From NCBI RefSeq assembly GCF_001854805.1, contig NZ_MBLO01000036.1, positions 1 to 64,000 of the forward strand: DNA of 64,000 nucleotides, in the 5' to 3' direction. The notes beneath the pieces were generated by a model. It searched no databases. It had not been told where the DNA came from and saw only the letters and a program-made list of their open reading frames with translations. This DNA is from Pseudofrankia coriaricola. GTDB taxonomy: Bacteria; Actinomycetota; Actinomycetes; Frankiales; Frankiaceae. Made by a program: the position numbers and the translations under genes. Positions 59,965 to 64,000 of the stretch are shown piece by piece; within the stretch, counting starts at the first letter, position 1; the number at the start of each line of letters is the position of its first letter.

Positions 59965-61599
59965 GTGACCGACGGCGTCTGGGGTAGCGCCCCCCGGCAC
60001 ACCACGACCGCGCTGCTGCTGGCACGCACCGAGAAGGACCCGGACTCGGAGTACCTCGACGTGAACGGCGCCAAGTTCAGCGCGGCCGACGTCGCCCAGA
60101 CGGCCGCGGCTCTCGGTGCCGCGCTGGTGCGCGAGCTCGGCCTCCAGCCGGGCGACCGGGTCGCGAGCCTGCTCGAGAACTCGCCGGAGGCGATGCTCGT
60201 CTGGTGGTCCACCCAGTGGGCCGGCGGCATCGCGGTACCGATCAACACCGCCTACAAGGGCGAGTACCTGCGCCACCAGCTGCGCGACTCGGGCGCGACC
60301 GTGCTCGTCGTCGCCGCCGACCTGGCCGACCGGGCGCGGGCCGTCACCGGCGACCTCGAGGCGCTGCGCCACGTCGTCGTGACCGGGCCCGAGCCGGTCG
60401 ACTTCCCGGGCGCCACATCCCACCGCTGGGACGACCTGGCGAACGCGAGCCCGCTCGCCGCCCCGGTCGAGCGCCGGCCGTCGGACCTCGCGACGTTCAT
60501 CTACACCGGCGGCACGACCGGTCCGTCGAAGGGCTGCATGCTCAGCCACAACTACCACGAGGCGCTGGCCACCCAGATCGGCGTCACCTGGGGGCGGACC
60601 GCTGACGACGTGCTGTGGACGCCGCTGCCGCTGTTCCACTACAACGCGCTGACCACCGCCGTGATCGGCGCGCTGGTCTTCGGCGGGCGCTCCGCGATCT
60701 ACCGGAAGTTCTCGGTCTCGAACTTCTGGCCGGAGATGAACCGCGCCGGCGCGACCCTGACCTCGACGCTCGGCACGATGGCCTACCTGCTGGCCCACGA
60801 CGTCGACCGGCCGGAGATGCCGAAGTCCGGCGCGCCCGAGGCGAACACGTCGCTGCGGATGATGGGCGCCGCCCCGCTGCCGCCCGAGGTCGACGACATC
60901 CTGCGCGGCCGGTTCGGCATCGACACGTTCTCCGGCGCCTACGGCGTCACCGAGGCGAGCCTGATCTCCAGCCTGCCGCCCGGTGCGCGCAACAGGCCGC
61001 GGGCCGCCGGCATGATCAACAAGGACTACTTCGACGTCCGCGTCTTCGACGACGAGGACAACGAGCTCCCCCGCGGCACCGACGGCGAGATCGTCATCCG
61101 GCCGAAGCTCGCGCACGTCATGTTCGAGGGCTACTGGGGCCGGCCGGAGGCGACCGTCGAGACCAGCAGGAACTGGTGGTACCACACCGGCGACATCGGC
61201 CGGATCGACTCCGACGACTTCCTCTTCTTCGTCGACCGCAAGGCCGACTACCTGCGCCGACGCGGCGAGAACATCTCCAGCTTCGAGGTCGAGCGCATTC
61301 TCATGGGCCACGGCGAGCTCGCCGACGTCGCCGTGCACGCCGTCTTCAGCAAGCTCACCGAGGACGACGTGAAGGTGACGGCGACCCGCAGGGAGGGCTC
61401 GACGCTCACCGAGGAGCAGCTCTTCCGCTGGTGCGTGGACGCGCTGCCGTACTTCGCGATCCCCCGCTACGTCGAGTTCCGCGACGAGCTGCCCCGCAGC
61501 CCCGTGGGCCGCGTCCTCAAGCGTGACCTGCGCGCCGAGGGCGTCACTCCCACCACCTGGGACGCCGAAGCCGCCGGTATCACCTACGAGAAGCGCTGA
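59965..61599 (+). CDS. Acyl-CoA synthetase (FadD-type)
   Basis: A 544-residue acyl-adenylating ligase. It has TFIYTGGTTGPSKGCMLSHN (P-loop), FSGAYGVTEASLISSLPPG, ATVETSRNWWYHTGDIGRID, DFLFFVDRKADYLRRRGENI and the C-terminal lysine in ELPRSPVGRVLKRDLRAEGV. It resembles the FadD17/crotonobetaine-ligase branch and would activate a carboxylic acid produced by the divergent operon. GGGAG lies upstream of the GTG at 59965. It is separated from the Rieske operon by a 174-bp shared promoter. Confidence 0.92.
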   Translation: MTDGVWGSAPRHTTTALLLARTEKDPDSEYLDVNGAKFSAADVAQTAAALGAALVRELGLQPGDRVASLLENSPEAMLVWWSTQWAGGIAVPINTAYKGEYLRHQLRDSGATVLVVAADLADRARAVTGDLEALRHVVVTGPEPVDFPGATSHRWDDLANASPLAAPVERRPSDLATFIYTGGTTGPSKGCMLSHNYHEALATQIGVTWGRTADDVLWTPLPLFHYNALTTAVIGALVFGGRSAIYRKFSVSNFWPEMNRAGATLTSTLGTMAYLLAHDVDRPEMPKSGAPEANTSLRMMGAAPLPPEVDDILRGRFGIDTFSGAYGVTEASLISSLPPGARNRPRAAGMINKDYFDVRVFDDEDNELPRGTDGEIVIRPKLAHVMFEGYWGRPEATVETSRNWWYHTGDIGRIDSDDFLFFVDRKADYLRRRGENISSFEVERILMGHGELADVAVHAVFSKLTEDDVKVTATRREGSTLTEEQLFRWCVDALPYFAIPRYVEFRDELPRSPVGRVLKRDLRAEGVTPTTWDAEAAGITYEKR

Positions 61600-61641
61600 C
61601 CCACCGCGTCGGTCGCGGTCCCCGCCTTCCCGAGATTGTTT

Positions 61642-61682
61642 GTGGCCGACGGCGGTGCCCGAAACGCACCGCCGTCGGCCAC
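61642..61682. terminator. Bidirectional terminator, 17-bp perfect stem
   Basis: GTGGCCGACGGCGGTGC (61642-61658) and its exact complement (61666-61682) around CCGAAAC. It lies in the convergent gap between the acyl-CoA ligase (ends 61599) and the GntR gene (ends 61697). Confidence 0.9.
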
Positions 61683-61696
61683 GACTCAACGCCGGG

Positions 61697-62392
61697 TCAG
61701 TCCTCCGGGCTCCAGAGGATGTTGCGGGACTTGAGGAGGTCGACGACGAGGTCGCCGTGACCGCGCAGCATCTTGACGAACTCCACGGAGGCGCGCTGGC
61801 CGTTGCGGGCCCTTATGGCCCGGTTGACCGCGGCGATGCCGCGCTTCTGCGGCTGGATCGTGCCGGGAACGAGCGCGAAGAAGTTGCCCGGAATGACGCC
61901 CGTCATCAGCCGGCCGAACGACGACAGCCGAGGTGACTGCGCCATCGCGAAAATCTGGCGAATATAGGCCTCGTTGGCGTGCAGGACATCGTCGGGGTCC
62001 TCCGCCGCGCGCAGCGCGCGCTCGGCCGTGGACAGCGCCTCGATGCCGTCGTCGTCGCCCCGCTCGGTGGCCCGTTCGGAGGCCAGGCCGTACAGCTGGC
62101 CAAGCAGCGCGTAGTGGTCGCGCACCGAGTTCAGATCCAGGCCGTGGACGAACGCGCCGCGGTGGGGCTCGATCGAGATCCAGCCTTCGCTCTCCAGCGC
62201 GATCATCGCCTCGCGCACGGGAATGCGGCTGACACCCAGCTCCTCGGCGATCTCGTCCTGGCGGACGTGGTCGCCCTGGCGCAGGGTGCCGGCGAAGATC
62301 AAGCCCCGGATGTGGTCGGCGACCTGGCTTCCGCTGCTCCTGCGGTCGACGACGGACCGCTTGCCCGGGGCGTGGTGCCCAAGCGGGCTCAC
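61697..62392 (-). CDS. GntR family regulator, FCD domain
   Basis: 231 residues from the GTG at 62392, chosen because it gives the usual family length; the frame stays open to 62530. The winged helix is SGSQVADHIRGLIFAGTLRQ, then DEIAEELGVSRIPVREAMIA and LESEGWISIEPHRGAFV. The C-terminal FCD helical bundle follows (RDHYALLGQLYGLASERATE onward), with the metal-ligand histidine in LHANEAYIRQIFAMA (usual D-x-x-F-H-x-x). It probably senses an acyl-CoA or carboxylate and controls the adjacent Rieske/ligase catabolic genes. Confidence 0.85.
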   Translation of the reverse strand: MSPLGHHAPGKRSVVDRRSSGSQVADHIRGLIFAGTLRQGDHVRQDEIAEELGVSRIPVREAMIALESEGWISIEPHRGAFVHGLDLNSVRDHYALLGQLYGLASERATERGDDDGIEALSTAERALRAAEDPDDVLHANEAYIRQIFAMAQSPRLSSFGRLMTGVIPGNFFALVPGTIQPQKRGIAAVNRAIRARNGQRASVEFVKMLRGHGDLVVDLLKSRNILWSPED

Positions 62393-63044
62393 CGCGGTCG
62401 CCGTCCGGCGGTTGGGAGGTATGGCCGGCTCCTTCAGCTCAGGTCCAGGGTGCCGAGTTGCTGGCTCCTTCGACTGGGTCGAGCGAAACGCCCACCCACC
62501 AGTCCGCACGCGGACCAGTGGATACCCCACAACGGCGAGAGCTCGCCCGGGGGTCCAGGAAGGCCGGGTCCTCGCCGTGCCTTCTGCGGCCTCGGCGGGA
62601 ACCTTTCTGCTGGGAAGGCATCACGGGCCGCCGGGAAGCCGGCCGAGGCCGGCGAACAGGTGACCCGCCGTGTTCCCGCGCGGGCAGCGGACCGCGGGGA
62701 ACTTGCAGGAAGTATACGACTGGGCAGTGGTGACATCGTCGCTCTAGGCGTTCGCCCGGACATCGCGTCCGTCACTTTTGCTCCATCGGTACCACCCTGA
62801 GGACACCTGGATCCGATACCCGAGAGACCGCGAGTTACCGCAGCCATACCCATTTGTGACCACGCGGCGCCCGGCCCGGGGAGCCTCGGATTCCGGAACC
62901 GGGAGAAGACAGCGGACGGGTACACGGTCCGCGTCACGCCGAACACGTCCTTTACCGCTCGTGTCCGGCCGTGCCGCGCCGCCGGGCCGTCGGCCGGGCC
63001 ATCACGGCGAGGCGTCGCGCGGTCACGGGCCTGCGCGGCATGCG
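62393..63044. other. Intergenic region
   Basis: About 650 bp with no supported gene beyond the open extension of the GntR frame to 62530. It contains GTATAC within AAGTATACGACT at 62711-62722, similar to a site upstream of the Rieske gene. Confidence 0.4.
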
Positions 63045-64000
63045 TCAGTCCTCCAGGTCGACGCGCGGGCCGCCACCCGCGCCGGAGGTCGCGACGGCGT
63101 CGAGCGGCCGCGCGCCGGCCACCGCCGCCTCGGCAGCCTCGGGGATGATGCCCAGGTAGGCGGTGGCCAGACGCTCGGCGTCGACCTCGGCCGCCGGACC
63201 CGTCCAGGTGATGTGGCCGACGGTGAGGAACGCGACCCGGTCGGCGATCGCCAGCGCGTCGCGGGTCTTCTCCTCGGCGATCAGCAGCGTGGTGCCCTGG
63301 CTCTGCAACTGCCGCAGCGCGTCGAAGATCTGCCCGATGATGAGCGGCGCGAGGCCGAGCGACGGCTCGTCGGCGACGAGCAGCCTCGGCGGCCGCACGA
63401 GCGCCGGCGCGAGCGTGAGCATCTGCTGCTCACCGCCGGACAGGGTGCCCGCCGCCTGGTTGCGCCGGTCCTTGAGCAGCGGGAAGGCCGCGTACGCGGT
63501 CTGCCGCTCCTCGGCCGCGCGCAGCCACAGCATCAGGTTCTCCTCGACCGTCAGGTCGGGGAAGATGCCACGGCCCTCGGGCGCGAGGTAGACGCTGTCG
63601 CGCTCGCGGCGCCGCGCCGGCACCCGGGTGACGTCCTGACCGGCGAGCCACACGCCGCCCGCGCGGATCGGGACCAGGCCGCCGACGACCGAGCACAGTG
63701 TCGTCTTGCCGGCACCGTTGCTGCCGAGCAGCGCGACCGCCTCGCCGGCGCCGACGGTCAGGTCGATGCCGTGCAGCACCTCGATCTCGTCGTAGCCGGC
63801 CTTCAGGCCGGCGATCCGCAGCACCGGCTCCGCCGACGCCCGGTCCCCGTCCGTGGCCGCGACCGGGGACGTCGTGGCCACGGGCAGCGGCCGCAGCGTC
63901 GTCGCGGGCAGCGTCGTCGCGGGCGCGTCCGCCCCGGCCGTGCCAACCGTCGCGGCCGCCTGCTGCCTGGCCGCCTTGCGCGCGGTCCGCTCGCGCTTGG
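63045..64000 (-). CDS. livF: Branched-chain amino acid-type ABC ATPase (LivF), partial
   Basis: The ATPase proper runs from the stop at 63045 to about 63830. It has VLRIAGLKAGYDEIEVLHGI, Walker A LLGSNGAGKTTL, the LivF-specific YLAPEGRGIFPDLTVEENL, signature LSGGEQQMLTLAPALVRP and Walker B LLVADEPSLGLAPL. It drives uptake of branched-chain amino acids or other small amides and acids. A GTG at 63881 could be the start but has no ribosome-binding site. The frame has no stop from there to the window edge, encoding a linker (KRERTARKAARQQAAATVGT), so the gene may be fused to an upstream Liv component. The signature reads L-T-L-A-P-A-L instead of the usual L-A-I-A-R-A-L. Confidence 0.85.
   Translation of the reverse strand, partial: KRERTARKAARQQAAATVGTAGADAPATTLPATTLRPLPVATTSPVAATDGDRASAEPVLRIAGLKAGYDEIEVLHGIDLTVGAGEAVALLGSNGAGKTTLCSVVGGLVPIRAGGVWLAGQDVTRVPARRRERDSVYLAPEGRGIFPDLTVEENLMLWLRAAEERQTAYAAFPLLKDRRNQAAGTLSGGEQQMLTLAPALVRPPRLLVADEPSLGLAPLIIGQIFDALRQLQSQGTTLLIAEEKTRDALAIADRVAFLTVGHITWTGPAAEVDAERLATAYLGIIPEAAEAAVAGARPLDAVATSGAGGGPRVDLED

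Noticed and set aside
1-64000. tRNA, rRNA, riboswitch or cas genes
   Set aside because: I looked for T-loop, anticodon and 16S-like sequence and for Cas motifs, and saw none; a covariance-model search would be needed to exclude small RNAs.

Overview
The window is very GC-rich actinobacterial DNA. Codon third positions are almost always G or C, GTG and TTG starts are common, and the mix of crotonases, acyl-CoA ligases, TetR and GntR regulators, amidohydrolases and a Rieske oxygenase resembles a soil or plant-associated member of the Frankiaceae (Frankia or a relative). That placement is inferred from gene content and style; no rRNA or marker gene is present to fix it.

Layout. 1-1815 is an IS1182-type insertion sequence with terminal inverted repeats, followed by a degenerate IS6-like fragment. 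2319-5805 holds a TetR regulator divergent from a VOC protein, an alpha/beta hydrolase and an MGT-type glycosyltransferase, with two palindromic operators in the divergent promoter. 6393-8349 has a Mut7-C RNase-domain protein and an amidohydrolase lacking its usual N-terminus. 8392-10955 is an accessory island: one protein joining an archaeo-eukaryotic primase domain to an SF2 helicase (the core of TOTE-type conflict systems), whose start codon lies 7 bp from a three-repeat type I-E-like CRISPR mini-array with no cas genes in the window. 11039-16547 carries a polysaccharide deacetylase, a ribokinase, a DUF1697 protein and a cholesterol-oxidase-like GMC enzyme with a long histone-H1-like tail. 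17279-22517 has a small protein, a Baeyer-Villiger-type monooxygenase overlapping an antisense TesB fragment, and an ATP-binding anti-sigma-like protein.

22729-31900 looks like plant-glycan use plus efflux: a GH3 glycosidase, a COG4091-type oxidoreductase, an apiosidase-like glycosidase, a TetR regulator and a DrrAB-type ABC exporter. Two near-identical palindromes suggest the TetR controls the whole block. 32021-40568 is a catabolic block (two crotonases, a CaiB-type CoA transferase, a YtcJ-type amidohydrolase, a fatty-acid hydroxylase, a PPOX protein, a broken SDR and an NDMA-type alcohol dehydrogenase). 40890-43704 contains a crotonase fragment, an excisionase-like HTH protein, an acidic protein and two small proteins. 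43841-51179 is a second acyl-CoA metabolism block (acyl-CoA ligase, crotonase, aldose epimerase, SDR, thiolase, hydrolase).

51389-55504 is a second accessory spot: a DUF222-HNH nuclease and a protein fusing a TerD stress domain to a probable PD-(D/E)XK nuclease. 55652-61599 is a compact catabolic operon (Rieske oxygenase, acetoacetate-decarboxylase-like protein, amidohydrolase, SDR) divergent from an acyl-CoA ligase, with a GntR/FCD regulator beside it. The window ends in a LivF-type ABC ATPase whose reading frame stays open to the edge.

The best candidates for something new are the TerD-nuclease fusion (with a G7 tract at its start), the primase-helicase fused up against a leaderless CRISPR mini-array, and the GMC oxidase with the H1-like tail.
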